From: Halovivax cerinus
GTDB lineage: Archaea > Halobacteriota > Halobacteria > Halobacteriales > Natrialbaceae
Assembly (NCBI RefSeq): GCF_024498195.1
Contig: NZ_CP101824.1
Span: 248,001-312,000, forward strand
Direction: 5' to 3'
Length of the DNA stretch: 64,000 bases
Shown: positions 17,593 to 26,847 of the stretch, one piece after another
Numbering within the stretch: the stretch's first letter is position 1
How the letters are laid out: every line of letters starts with the position of its first letter
Position numbers and translations under genes: made by a program
The notes under the pieces: generated by a model
Databases searched by the model: none
The model's input: the letters and a program-made list of their open reading frames with translations, nothing else
Told to the model about the DNA's origin: nothing

Positions 17593-19101
17593 ATGAACGA
17601 AACCGACAGGGCGTCGAGACTGACTGGCAATCGAGAAACAAGTCGACGGAGGTACCTCCTCGGTGCGGGGACGGCACTCGGGTCGCTCGGCCTCGTGAGC
17701 GGGGCCAGCGGGCGAGCGGCGGGGGCGACGGGCTACGAGACGATCACGGTCGGCGCCGGTGAGACGTACCGAAAGTCCCTCTCTGACGACGAGACGTGGG
17801 AGAACAAACTCATCGACATCACCGCACCCGGCGCGGGCTACCGGATCACCGCCAGCGCGAATAACTTCGAGATCCGCAATATAGGCATCCGCGGCCGGTG
17901 GGACCACGATCCGGGGTCGCAGGCGTTCGTCGTCTACGTGCCGAACGCGGGTGCGACCGGGCGGATCGAGAACTGTTACGTCGGCGACGGCGCGACGGGG
18001 ACCGACCCCGGCGGCCTGTTCGTCCACAGGAAGCACCGGGGCACGCTCACGGTCGACCGGTTCACCGTCCAGGGGATGGGTGACAACGGCATCTACGCGT
18101 CCGCGCCCGGTTACGGTGGCGCCAGCAATGGCGGACAGGGCGACGTCCACATCAGGAACTCCTACGCCGCGAACAATCGCTCGTCGGGCTTCCGGCTGGG
18201 TTCGTCCGGATCGACGATCGAGAACTCGTCGATGTGGGGGAACGACCGGGGCCTCTGGTGTCTGTTCGATCACGTCCGGGCGACGAACTGCGACATGGGA
18301 GACAACGGCATCGACGTCCGCGTCGGCAGCGGGTCACAGGAAGCGGGTGGTCCATACGGCGAATTGACGGTCGACAGCTGTCGGTACGGGACGACACAGA
18401 TCGAGCGTTCGCAGAACGCCATCTACGGCTCGTCACTGGGGTCGCCTCGACGCCGCGGACCCGCCGACGTCGGCGCACCGGCCTCCGCCGAAGCCGCCGC
18501 GCGTGGCGCTCCCGTCACCGGAGACGAGAACGAAACTACCCCCGATCGGAACGTCCACACGCTCGACGTCGCCGGTCAGTTCGCCTACCGAGTCGAGGTC
18601 TCCGGCGAGATTCGACCGGCCGATGGACACACCCGCTGGCTCACCGAGGGTGAGTCCTACGGCGACGACTGGGCCGAGTGGTGGCTCTCGGGCTCCGACA
18701 GCGCCCGTACCGTCTGGGAGTTCACCGGCGAGATCACGAGTCTGGAGATCGACGATCACGACGGCACGACCGAGCTGCGTACGCTCGCCGTCGACGGCGA
18801 GGAACTCGATCACGGCGAGTACGTCGACACCGGCCCCCACCGGCTCGACGTCGCCGGCCAATTCGCCTACCGCGTCGAGGTCTCCGGCGAGATTCGACCG
18901 GTCGACGCCCACGCGAAGTGGCTGAACGAAGGCGAGGCCTACGGCGACGACTGGGCCGAGTGGTGGCTCTCGGGCTCCGACAGCGCTCGCACCGTCTGGG
19001 AGTTCACCGGTGAGATCACGAACCTCGACGTCGACGACTACGACGGCGTCACCGACGTCCGGACGCTCGCCGTCGACGGCGAGCCGATCGACGAGGTCTA
19101 A
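17593..19101 (+). CDS. Tat-exported beta-helix protein 2 with two C-terminal repeats
   Basis: A 502-aa paralogue of the preceding gene. A Tat signal (SRRRYLLGAGTALG) leads into a beta-helix domain (~45-300; DNGIYASAPGYGGASNGG, DRGLWCLFDHV) and then two VAGQFAYRVEVSGEIRP-type modules at ~322 and ~415. It lacks the LVAFVTEPDA modules of gene 1. The frame opens with a TTG at 17569, but the ATG at 17593 has the ribosome site. Its repeat modules are nearly identical in DNA to those of gene 1, and its beta-helix shares a perfectly identical 209-bp tract with gene 3, which suggests recent exchange. Confidence 0.85.
   Translation: MNETDRASRLTGNRETSRRRYLLGAGTALGSLGLVSGASGRAAGATGYETITVGAGETYRKSLSDDETWENKLIDITAPGAGYRITASANNFEIRNIGIRGRWDHDPGSQAFVVYVPNAGATGRIENCYVGDGATGTDPGGLFVHRKHRGTLTVDRFTVQGMGDNGIYASAPGYGGASNGGQGDVHIRNSYAANNRSSGFRLGSSGSTIENSSMWGNDRGLWCLFDHVRATNCDMGDNGIDVRVGSGSQEAGGPYGELTVDSCRYGTTQIERSQNAIYGSSLGSPRRRGPADVGAPASAEAAARGAPVTGDENETTPDRNVHTLDVAGQFAYRVEVSGEIRPADGHTRWLTEGESYGDDWAEWWLSGSDSARTVWEFTGEITSLEIDDHDGTTELRTLAVDGEELDHGEYVDTGPHRLDVAGQFAYRVEVSGEIRPVDAHAKWLNEGEAYGDDWAEWWLSGSDSARTVWEFTGEITNLDVDDYDGVTDVRTLAVDGEPIDEV
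17986..18194 (+). repeat. 209-bp tract identical to 19634-19842
   Basis: Every base is the same as in 19634-19842, inside the beta-helix regions of paralogues 2 and 3, while flanking codons differ. This points to gene conversion or recent duplication. Confidence 0.9.
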
Positions 19102-19180
19102 CCAGACGCGACCCCGACCGAACCGGAATCTGGCCGACCCGCCCAACCCTCCCCGGCCGGGAATCGAGGATAGAGACCCG

Positions 19181-19243
19181 GTAATATACGATTAACAGAT
19201 GCAGGTCAAGGGGTTAGCGTCGCTCGTCGTTCCGGAGAGACGA
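19181..19243 (+). promoter_or_regulatory. Promoter and leader of beta-helix gene 3
   Basis: A TATA-like GTAATATACG at 19181-19190, then the shared leader AGGTCAAGGGGTTAGCGT and CGTCGTTCCGGAGAGAC ending at the ATG. It matches the leader at 17552-17591 with only a few changes, so genes 2 and 3 are likely expressed alike. Confidence 0.6.
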
Positions 19244-20173
19244 ATGAGTGATGCGGACGCGAACGGACGAGCTACTTCCGATCGAGGGACGAGTCGCCGC
19301 GGATATCTCTTCGGCGCCGGGACGGTACTCGGCTCGCTCGGGCTCCTCGTGACGACCGGCCGATCGGCCGCCGCCGAAAACGTCGAGACGATCACGGTCG
19401 GCACCGGTGAGACGTACCGAAAGTCCCTCTCCGACGGCGAGACGTGGGAGAACAAACTCATCGACATCACCGCACCCGGCGCGGGATATCAGATCACCGC
19501 CTCGGCGAACGACTGGGCGATTCGCAACGTCGGTATTCGAGGCCGGTGGGACCACGATCCAGGGTCGCAGGCGTTCGTCGTCGCCGTCCCGGAGGCGGAC
19601 GCGTCCGGAACGATCGAGAACTGCTACGTCGGTGACGGCGCGACGGGGACCGACCCCGGCGGCCTGTTCGTCCACAGGAAGCACCGGGGCACGCTCACGG
19701 TCGACCGGTTCACCGTCCAGGGGATGGGTGACAACGGCATCTACGCGTCCGCGCCCGGTTACGGTGGCGCCAGCAATGGCGGACAGGGCGACGTCCACAT
19801 CAGGAACTCCTACGCCGCGAACAATCGCTCGTCGGGCTTCCGACTGGGTTCGTCCGGATCGACGATCGAGAACTCCGTGATGTGGAACAACGATCGGGGA
19901 CTCTGGTGTCTGTTCGAATCGATAGAGGCGGCTGACTGCGACATGGGCGGTAACGGCATCGACGTCCGCGTCGGAAGCGGGTCACAGGAAGCGGGTGGTC
20001 CGTACGGCGAGCTAGCGGTCACCGACTGTCGGTTTGGAGCGAGCCAGGTGGAGCGCTCGCAGAACGCCCTCCACGGCTCGTCCCAGGGGTCGCCTCGACG
20101 CCACGAGCCCGCCGACGTCGGCGCACCGGCCTCCGCCGAAGACGCCGCTCGGAGTGTCGTCTGCTATCGGTGA
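19244..20173 (+). CDS. Tat-exported beta-helix protein 3, without C-terminal repeats
   Basis: A 309-aa paralogue with a Tat signal (SRRGYLFGAGTVLG) and the same beta-helix domain (DNGIYASAPGYGG, DRGLWCLFESIEA). It ends at AARSVVCYR, exactly where gene 2 goes on into its linker and repeat modules. No remains of the modules are visible downstream, so this is either a natural short form or an old truncation. The ATG at 19244 follows the same CCGGAGAGA site as in gene 2. The in-frame ATG at 19199 lies inside the conserved leader and is less likely. Confidence 0.83.
   Translation: MSDADANGRATSDRGTSRRGYLFGAGTVLGSLGLLVTTGRSAAAENVETITVGTGETYRKSLSDGETWENKLIDITAPGAGYQITASANDWAIRNVGIRGRWDHDPGSQAFVVAVPEADASGTIENCYVGDGATGTDPGGLFVHRKHRGTLTVDRFTVQGMGDNGIYASAPGYGGASNGGQGDVHIRNSYAANNRSSGFRLGSSGSTIENSVMWNNDRGLWCLFESIEAADCDMGGNGIDVRVGSGSQEAGGPYGELAVTDCRFGASQVERSQNALHGSSQGSPRRHEPADVGAPASAEDAARSVVCYR
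19634..19842 (+). repeat. 209-bp tract identical to 17986-18194
   Basis: Second copy of the identical tract in paralogue 3. Confidence 0.9.
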
Positions 20174-20506
20174 GTGCGACCGGTTCCGGGTACCGCAAAC
20201 CCGTACTGCTGGGTGAGACCAGTACAGTGTGAAACGACGGCTTCCGTTCGGCGGACGACGTATTTTCACCGGTTCGTACACACCCGTTCGTCGATCGCCG
20301 ATCACGAATTCGTCGGACCGTATTCGGGCCGATCCGCGGCTGTACGAATCGATTACCGGTCGGCTTCTGTATCGACGAACGCAGTTGCCACCCTCCCTGT
20401 CTACCGTTCGAGTACAGTGTCTCGACGACGACTGACAGTCGCTGGATAACAATGGACGGAGGAGCGGTCGTCCGAACGAGAGCGACGTTTCCGACCGTTA
20501 TCAACC
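20174..20506. other. Gap without gene
   Basis: About 330 nt between beta-helix gene 3 and the phosphodiesterase gene. The reading frames present are short and without coding character. No clear palindrome is seen. The promoter of the gene at 20507 should be in the right half. Confidence 0.5.
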
Positions 20507-22096
20507 ATGACCGAAAATCACCCTCGCAAGGCATTCGTACTCGGAATCGATGGCGTCCCGTGGAAGCTGCTGGAGAGCTGGGCGAACGCCTGCGAGCTAG
20601 AACATATCCGACAGCTGATTACGGAGGGGGCAGCGGGTCCACTCCAGAGTACAGCGCCGCCCACGACGCCACTCGCCTGGCCATCCATCGCGACGGGAAC
20701 GTGGCCGGATAAACACGGGATCTACGGGTTCCACAGGCTGGAGAGCGATTACACCCATCGCATGTACACCGGCTCGGACCGGACGCGGCCGGCGCTCTGG
20801 GACATGCTGTCGCCCGCCGTCGCCGGCAACGTACCCATGACGTATCCGGCGTCGGAGATAGATGGGGCGATGGTCAGCGGGATGATCTCGCCGTCGACGG
20901 ACGGGGAGTTCGCACAGCCCCCGGCGCTTCGCGAGGCGATCGAATCCGAAATTCCGGGATACCAGATCGAGCTAGACTGGAACGAGTACACCGATTCTCC
21001 CAGTGAGTTCGTCGACGACGTACGTGACCTCGTCGCAACGCGACGACGACTGATGCGGTTGCTCGAACGTCGATACGAGTGGCGACTCTTCTTCTTCGTC
21101 TACACGGCGCCGGACCGACTGCAGCACCTCATCTGGGACGAGGAGGTCCTGCTCGATCACTACCGACTGCTCGACGAAATCGTCGGCGAAGCCATGGAGC
21201 GCGCCGAGGCAGCCGACGCGACCCTCTACATCGTGTCCGATCACGGATTCGGACCGATCTCGACGTTCGTCAACCTGAACACGGTGCTCGCCGAGAACGG
21301 CTTTCTCTCTCGGAAGGCGAACGATGGCGCTCGTGGATCGCTGTCGAAACTCGGGGTGAACAAATCGTCCGTACTGCAGGCGCTCGATCGGGCGGGAATC
21401 ACTCCCGATACGCTGGTCGATCACCTCCCGGCGTCGATCGTCAGTAGCGTGGCCGAACGGATCCCCGGAGACCACGGGCTCTACGACGTCGACTTCGACG
21501 AGACGGTCGCGTTCGCCCACGATCCGAGCCAGATCTACATCAACGACACCGGACGATTCGAGCGTGGAACGGTGTCGCCGTCCGACGTCGAGGCGGTGAA
21601 AGAAGACGTCCGAACGGCCCTTTCGAACGTGACCGACCCCGAAACCGGAGAGCGGGCGCTTGCAGTCCACGATGGAAGCGAACTGTTCGAGAGCGATCCG
21701 ACGGCGCCCGATTTGATCGCGGTGGGCCGCGGCGAGTACGAGGAAAAGACGAGCGTGGCTGAAGACGCGTTCGTTCCGGCGGGAACGAAAGCGGCCAGCC
21801 ACCGGTCTGAGGGGATGTTCCTCGCGTGGGGAGACGCCATCGTACCGGGTACGACCGTACCGGACGCGTCGGTCGTCGACGTCGCGCCGACGGTGTTACA
21901 CGGAGCGGGCGAACCCGTTCCAGAGCAGACGGACGGACGGATTCTAACGGAAATCTTCACCGCTGCGGTCGCAAACGAACGATCCATCAGTCGACGGCGG
22001 TACGAATCCGTTTCAGATGGAACAGTGGCCGACGAGCCGAGTGACGACTTCGACGGCGTCGAGGATCGGCTGCGTGGACTGGGATATCTGGAGTGA
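20507..22096 (+). CDS. Type I phosphodiesterase / nucleotide pyrophosphatase family protein 1
   Basis: A 529-aa alkaline-phosphatase-superfamily enzyme without signal peptide. Motifs: FVLGIDGVPW (first metal Asp), PPTTPLAWPSIATG with HGIYGF (nucleophile Thr region), APDRLQHLIWD (metal Asp/His) and VSDHGFGP (metal Asp-His). All ligands look present. Members cleave phosphodiesters or transfer phospho-groups; in archaeal glycan clusters they may remove or transfer sugar-phosphates or phospho-alcohols. Its paralogue is at 36462. The gene stands alone, convergent with the GT-C-like gene. Confidence 0.88.
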   Translation: MTENHPRKAFVLGIDGVPWKLLESWANACELEHIRQLITEGAAGPLQSTAPPTTPLAWPSIATGTWPDKHGIYGFHRLESDYTHRMYTGSDRTRPALWDMLSPAVAGNVPMTYPASEIDGAMVSGMISPSTDGEFAQPPALREAIESEIPGYQIELDWNEYTDSPSEFVDDVRDLVATRRRLMRLLERRYEWRLFFFVYTAPDRLQHLIWDEEVLLDHYRLLDEIVGEAMERAEAADATLYIVSDHGFGPISTFVNLNTVLAENGFLSRKANDGARGSLSKLGVNKSSVLQALDRAGITPDTLVDHLPASIVSSVAERIPGDHGLYDVDFDETVAFAHDPSQIYINDTGRFERGTVSPSDVEAVKEDVRTALSNVTDPETGERALAVHDGSELFESDPTAPDLIAVGRGEYEEKTSVAEDAFVPAGTKAASHRSEGMFLAWGDAIVPGTTVPDASVVDVAPTVLHGAGEPVPEQTDGRILTEIFTAAVANERSISRRRYESVSDGTVADEPSDDFDGVEDRLRGLGYLE

Positions 22097-22186
22097 CCTC
22101 TCGGACCGTGTAACCGCTCGCGTAACACCTTCCGAATATCCATCGATCTAGGAACCTACATCCGAACGCTTCGTCGGTCCAAGATC

Positions 22187-23977
22187 CTACGATCGGCTGT
22201 CGACGTAGTAGATGGTCACTTCTCCGCTCGATTGGAGCCGGTGGACGCCCGGCTGTGTCGAAACCGACGACAGTTGCGAGTCGGTGTATCGAATTTCCCG
22301 GTACGCGATCGTCTCGCGCTCGTGATCCATCTCCGTTACGACCAGGTACCGATCCGATTCGAGTGACGTCAGCCCGGCGTCGATCTCCTCGCCGGTGACG
22401 GCGCCGTACGAACTGGTGCGATCGAGGGGCGCGTAGTGGGCGTCGGCGTACCGGTTCGGGCCGCTGCGGATGCCGACGAAGCCGATGTCGTCCGCCGCGT
22501 CGAACGCATCCGCGTGCTCGGACATCGACTGTTCGGTGACGTGCGGCGCGGGTTTGTACACGTACGGTGAAGCGAACACGCCGACCAGCGACGCGACGAG
22601 GAGGACCCCGATCGCGACGGCGACGCCGGCCTGCGCGAGTCGTCGGGTCCGGGCCCGCGTGATCGCTTCCATGCCGTAGGCGAGCGCCACGGCGCCGGTG
22701 ATGGTGACAAACAACATCATGAAGCCGAAGACGCGAACGTACATCATCCCCGACGAGCCGAAGAAGTACAGGAAGAAGAGGACGGTCAACCCGGCGAGAC
22801 CGACCGTGAAGTACGCGACGAGCGAGCGCAACTGCCCGTGCCGTCGGCGGCCCACTCCGAGACCCACGCCGAGGACGAGGAGCCCGGTGAGGACGCCGAA
22901 GACGAGGTGCGGACCCAGGATCTTGAGGACGACGACCGCCAGACTCCCGCCCACGGCCGAGAGGGAATCGGCCTGCGAACCGACCGAGGACCCGGCGGTG
23001 TCGTTGGTACCGAGGAGGAACTCGACCGTGCTGACGAGGTGGAACCTGATCACGCGCTGGATGAGCTCGTGGGTCGCACTCCAGGCGAGAAAGGCGACGG
23101 CGAGTACGGCCGTCAATCCGTATATCGGCGTGTGGCGAGCGATGGCGTCGAACCCGCGGACGCGACGGGCGAGCGCCTGCGTCACGCAGATGCCGAACAA
23201 CACCACCAGCAGGTGGGCGGCGAGCTGCGGGTGATACAGCACGATCGCGACGAGCAACAGCGCGGCGAGGAGACCGTACCCGCGACGGGAGCGTCCGTCG
23301 GGCCCCTGCCCGAGGTAGGCAACGAGCACGAAGACGAACGCCGCGGAGAAGAGGATGGCCTGCGACATCGAGTGTGGGGTGATGAACGTACTGAGCGTCG
23401 TGATTGGCAGGAGCAAGAACGCAGAGAATGCCCCGAAGATCGGACTGTATCGACTGTCGAAGGTTCGCGCCGTCGCCATCGCGACGAAGCCGAAGAAGAG
23501 CCCGCACAGCCCGACGATGACCAGCATCATCGCGTGCGCGAGTCCGACGCCGAGCGTCTCTCCCACCAGGGTCGTCACGGTGTGCAATCCGGGGTAGCGA
23601 AGGTCCCTCGGCCCGTACGCGCCGGAGGCGATGCCGCGGGCCCAGCCCAGATGCGTCAGGGCGTCACCGCCCGAGATGAACCAGTACCCCCGGAGCACTG
23701 GCATCCCGGCGACGACCATGGCCGCCCCGCCGCCGAGACAGAGCGCGAGCCGCCGGAGCCATCCGGCCGACGTCGCGAGCGCGAGCGACAGCGAGAGGGC
23801 GAACGCGACGCCGAGCAGCCGCCACACCCAGACCGGCGTCGCCGCGTAGATCGAGAGTTCGTAGCCGGTTGCCGGCGACTCGTGCGCGAGGGCGATCGCC
23901 CCCGTGAGGGCACCGAAGCCGATCGCCAGGAGGGCTCGTTCGCCCGGCGTCGCCAGTTGCGAACGCTGCGTCGTCAT
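22187..23977 (-). CDS. Multi-spanning membrane protein, GT-C glycosyltransferase-like
   Basis: A 596-aa protein with about 13 hydrophobic helices and a C-terminal soluble tail of ~120 aa. The first outside loop carries GGDALTHLGWARGI, an acidic D-x-x-x-H loop of the kind used by GT-C (Pmt/Stt3/ArnT-like) transferases that take sugars from lipid carriers. The tail (DIGFVGIRSGPNRYADAHY) may be extracytoplasmic. It likely adds a sugar from a polyprenyl-phosphate donor outside the cell. It is followed on the same strand by nothing close; the formyltransferase-deacetylase pair lies just upstream (135 nt), so cotranscription is possible. Confidence 0.75.
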   Translation of the reverse strand: MTTQRSQLATPGERALLAIGFGALTGAIALAHESPATGYELSIYAATPVWVWRLLGVAFALSLSLALATSAGWLRRLALCLGGGAAMVVAGMPVLRGYWFISGGDALTHLGWARGIASGAYGPRDLRYPGLHTVTTLVGETLGVGLAHAMMLVIVGLCGLFFGFVAMATARTFDSRYSPIFGAFSAFLLLPITTLSTFITPHSMSQAILFSAAFVFVLVAYLGQGPDGRSRRGYGLLAALLLVAIVLYHPQLAAHLLVVLFGICVTQALARRVRGFDAIARHTPIYGLTAVLAVAFLAWSATHELIQRVIRFHLVSTVEFLLGTNDTAGSSVGSQADSLSAVGGSLAVVVLKILGPHLVFGVLTGLLVLGVGLGVGRRRHGQLRSLVAYFTVGLAGLTVLFFLYFFGSSGMMYVRVFGFMMLFVTITGAVALAYGMEAITRARTRRLAQAGVAVAIGVLLVASLVGVFASPYVYKPAPHVTEQSMSEHADAFDAADDIGFVGIRSGPNRYADAHYAPLDRTSSYGAVTGEEIDAGLTSLESDRYLVVTEMDHERETIAYREIRYTDSQLSSVSTQPGVHRLQSSGEVTIYYVDSRS

Positions 23978-24112
23978 TCTCTCGATCCGTCGACTGTCCC
24001 ACCCCTTGTAATGGAGCCGATGGATGACCGTAACGAGGCGCTACCTGTCCGGCGGCGTGAGACTGGGTTCCAGTGACGTACAGGGCGGTGACCGGTCGAA
24101 ATCGGCAGACGC

Positions 24113-24931
24113 TCACGTTCCGAACCGACGTCCCATCCGACCGATCGCGTTCTTGAGTTCGATCCTGGTAGTCGCGATCGGTCCCGGACAGGTGTACAGT
24201 TCGCCGAGGGCCTCGACGGTCGTCGGTTCGAACGACGGCTCGGCGAGTCGCTCGCAGGCCGTCGCCAGCATATCTGTCGAGCGCTCGAAGAGCCGCCGTT
24301 CCACCGCCTGCCAGGTCGCCAGATCGTCGATGTCGACGCGCTTCTCGACGACGATTTCGCCCCCGTCGAGCGTCTCCGTGAGCCGCTGGAGCGTCACGCC
24401 GGCCGTCCGCTCGCCGTTGGCGAACTCCCAGACGCCCGGCGGTCGACCCCGGTACTCCCGGACGTCGCCGTGGTGGTAGCTCAATACGCCGTGGGGCGGC
24501 GTCGTCAGGACGTCGCCTTTCAGGATGCCGAATCCGCGCCGGAACAGCACGTCGACACCGGCGGCGTCGATACGGTCGATCGCCGAGGCGGGCAGGCGCT
24601 GGCCGAAGCCGTCGGCGGGTTCCGGGTGGATGGCCACCCGTTCGGCGTCGTCGAGCCACGGGAGATCGTCGATCGAAACGGGTTCCAGGTACGTCGGCGG
24701 GTTCACGAGCTGGTGGGCGGCCAGGACGGGCGCCCACGCGCCCGTATCGAGCGCCGAAGTGGCGTACCGTCGCAACGTCCCCACCGAGTCCGTCCGACCG
24801 TCGGCCGACAGGATCACCGTCGAGACGTGTACGTTCTCGCGCTCGATCGCTCGTTCGACGGCGTCGACCGCCCAGCGTCGCATCACCGGTCCGTCGAGCA
24901 AGAGTCCGACGGTGAGCGCGTTCGTCGTCAT
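24113..24931 (-). CDS. Formyltransferase family protein
   Basis: A 272-aa protein with the folate-dependent formyltransferase core: GILKGDVLTTPPHGVLSYHH, then GDVREYRGRPPGVWEF and GVTLQRLTETLDGGEIV. In well-known members the catalytic set is Asn-x-His followed by Asp. Here the Asn position appears to be Ser/Tyr (LSYHHGD), so activity needs checking. In this setting it could N-formylate an amino sugar on a nucleotide. Its ATG is 6 nt after the stop of the deacetylase gene, so the two are an operon. Confidence 0.78.
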   Translation of the reverse strand: MTTNALTVGLLLDGPVMRRWAVDAVERAIERENVHVSTVILSADGRTDSVGTLRRYATSALDTGAWAPVLAAHQLVNPPTYLEPVSIDDLPWLDDAERVAIHPEPADGFGQRLPASAIDRIDAAGVDVLFRRGFGILKGDVLTTPPHGVLSYHHGDVREYRGRPPGVWEFANGERTAGVTLQRLTETLDGGEIVVEKRVDIDDLATWQAVERRLFERSTDMLATACERLAEPSFEPTTVEALGELYTCPGPIATTRIELKNAIGRMGRRFGT

Positions 24932-24937
24932 CGGGCG

Positions 24938-25930
24938 TCACTCGATCACGATGCCCAGTTGCTCCGCCGGTTCCACCGCGTCCGGTTCGGACGCCTCACA
25001 GACTGCCGGGAGTTCGCGCATCGGCCGGATCTCGACGGCGCCGTGGTCGCGTCGTTTCGCCAGGTAGCCGAGAAAGTCGTCGATCTGGGGCCACTGCTGC
25101 TCGTTCGCGAGGTCGTAGAGGTGACACCAGAAGTGGACGTCACCGCCGGCGGCGGCCGCATCGACCCCGCGACGGAGGTTCCACGCGTGCAACCGTCGCC
25201 GAACGGCACGCGGAATCGGCTGATACACCGGGTGTGGCGGGTACCGCCCGGTTCGGAGGTACGGTACGGCGAGTGTCGTGTACTCGGGGCTGTAGGTTTC
25301 GACGACGCCGTCTACCTCGCACGGGCTGGCCGACGGGTGGCGCTCGAAGAGGATCTCGGTGAGTTTGCGAACGGGCGTCGCCGGTCGGCGCTCGCCACGT
25401 GCGCGGTAGTGCGGGACTCGCTCGACGCGAATACCGCCGTCGAGGAGCGTCTCCGACGGCGTGAGTCCGTGGCGCGGCGGGACGATCGACGTCGCGGCCG
25501 GGAGCCCGTTTCGCTCGTGAACGCGCCGACAGCGATCCAGTTCCCACGCGACGACCGCCGGATCGACCGCGTCGCACTCGACGTGCGAGTAGGTGTGCGT
25601 GCAGAGTTCGTGGGCCGTCCGGCGAGAGCGGATGTCCTCGATCAGGTCCGGCGCGTAAAACGCCGGATCCTCGTCGACGGAGGTCCCCGGATCGACGTCC
25701 CACCAGTCGTCCGCGTGAGGGCCGCCGTGGTGGCCGGCGCAGTGCTCGTGAAACAGGTGGCCCACGACGTCGAAGGTGATCGGGACGTCGTGGTCGTCAC
25801 AGCGTTCGAGCAACCGCGAGAGGTACCGCGTCTCCGCCGCCCGTCCCTCGCTCAACTTGTCCAGTTTCCCGTACGTCGCGAGGCCCCACCCGAGTTCGAG
25901 TTCGATGCTAATCGTGACAGTCCCCGGCAT
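24938..25930 (-). CDS. Polysaccharide deacetylase-like protein
   Basis: A 330-aa CE4-like protein without signal peptide, starting at MPGTVTISIELELGWG. The position of the usual metal DD is ELELGW, a conservative change; the second motif CTHTYSHVE (H-x3-H) is intact. A His-rich stretch (HEHCAGHHGGPH) follows the first strands. It overlaps none, but the formyltransferase starts 6 nt later. Deacetylation followed by formylation of the freed amine would be a sensible joint step; this is inference. The ATG at 25930 is preferred to the upstream one at 25948. Confidence 0.78.
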   Translation of the reverse strand: MPGTVTISIELELGWGLATYGKLDKLSEGRAAETRYLSRLLERCDDHDVPITFDVVGHLFHEHCAGHHGGPHADDWWDVDPGTSVDEDPAFYAPDLIEDIRSRRTAHELCTHTYSHVECDAVDPAVVAWELDRCRRVHERNGLPAATSIVPPRHGLTPSETLLDGGIRVERVPHYRARGERRPATPVRKLTEILFERHPSASPCEVDGVVETYSPEYTTLAVPYLRTGRYPPHPVYQPIPRAVRRRLHAWNLRRGVDAAAAGGDVHFWCHLYDLANEQQWPQIDDFLGYLAKRRDHGAVEIRPMRELPAVCEASEPDAVEPAEQLGIVIE

Positions 25931-26155
25931 GGATGGGACACACACCAACCGCGATAAAGTCCCTTTGCGTGAGTTTCACGGACTGCGAGCTGTCGGGCCG
26001 GGCTGGCGGCGTCCGGATCGGACTGATGACGGCGTCTCACCGCCAACGGGACATCGACCGCGAACCGACACCGTGAGCCGTCGCGGCGGCTATCGAGGTA
26101 TCGTATCGGACGAATAGCGGATGCAAACGCCCGGTGCGTTTGCACTCGAAGCGCC

Positions 26156-26362
26156 TTACAGCCGTTCGAGGTTCGTCGCGCGCGGTCCCTTGGGGGATGA
26201 TTCGATGTCGAACTCGACGTCCTGCCCCTCTTCGAGGTCCGGACCGCCGACGTCTTCCATGTGGAAGAAGACGTCCTCGTCGTCGTCGACTGCGTCGTCG
26301 TCGGTCGAAATGAAGCCGTACCCGCCTGTGTCGTTGAAGAAGTCTACCGTACCGGTTGCCAT
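26156..26362 (-). CDS. cspA: Cold-shock protein
   Basis: A 68-aa OB-fold protein. MATGTVDFFNDTGGYGFIST covers RNP1-like GYGFI, and DVFFHMEDV is RNP2. The acidic insertion DDDAVDDDEDVFF is typical of haloarchaeal Csp. It ends SSPKGPRATNLERL as usual. It binds single-stranded RNA/DNA as a chaperone. It is transcribed alone; the frame continues upstream to 26521, but MATGTV is the standard start. Confidence 0.96.
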   Translation of the reverse strand: MATGTVDFFNDTGGYGFISTDDDAVDDDEDVFFHMEDVGGPDLEEGQDVEFDIESSPKGPRATNLERL

Positions 26363-26577
26363 TACACCCGAACACAGCCTCGACACAGTGATAATACTTT
26401 CGAGTGAGTGAGTACCACGGATCGGCGGCGTCGAACGCGGGCGAACCCGGCCGTTCGGTCGTGTGACTGTGTCCCCAGCCGGGTTGTGAGAAGTCCCTGT
26501 CGCCCATCGGATCCGTACCACGCGACGCGGCCCAGAGATACTTACGGGGCCGTCCCGTGTGAGTCAGTTGCATCGTC

Positions 26578-26847
26578 ATGAAATCGTGCCAACGCTGCCA
26601 GGCGGTCATCGACGAGTATACCTTGGACAAACAACTCGAACCCCTGCGCGACCTCACGGTCGACGACTTCAACGTCTGTGCGGACTGTGCAACCATCGTC
26701 CCCGATGCATGCGTAGAGTGTGGCAGCGCGGTGTACGTCCCCAGAAGCGAATCCAGCGTCCCCGACTACTGCCCGGCGTGCCGATCGGACTTGCTCGTCC
26801 GGACGGGGCAGGACCCGGGCTGGAACGGGGACTCGGTATCCACCTGA
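26578..26847 (+). CDS. Small multi-zinc-ribbon protein
   Basis: An 89-aa protein with four Cys pairs: CQRC (4-7), CADC (34-37), CVEC (45-48) and CPAC (65-68). It has two likely zinc sites in a cytosolic protein. It is common in haloarchaea as a hypothetical. Its 3' end lies opposite the tail of the minus-strand membrane-protein frame (26669-27448), which makes the downstream part of that frame doubtful. Confidence 0.72.
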   Translation: MKSCQRCQAVIDEYTLDKQLEPLRDLTVDDFNVCADCATIVPDACVECGSAVYVPRSESSVPDYCPACRSDLLVRTGQDPGWNGDSVST

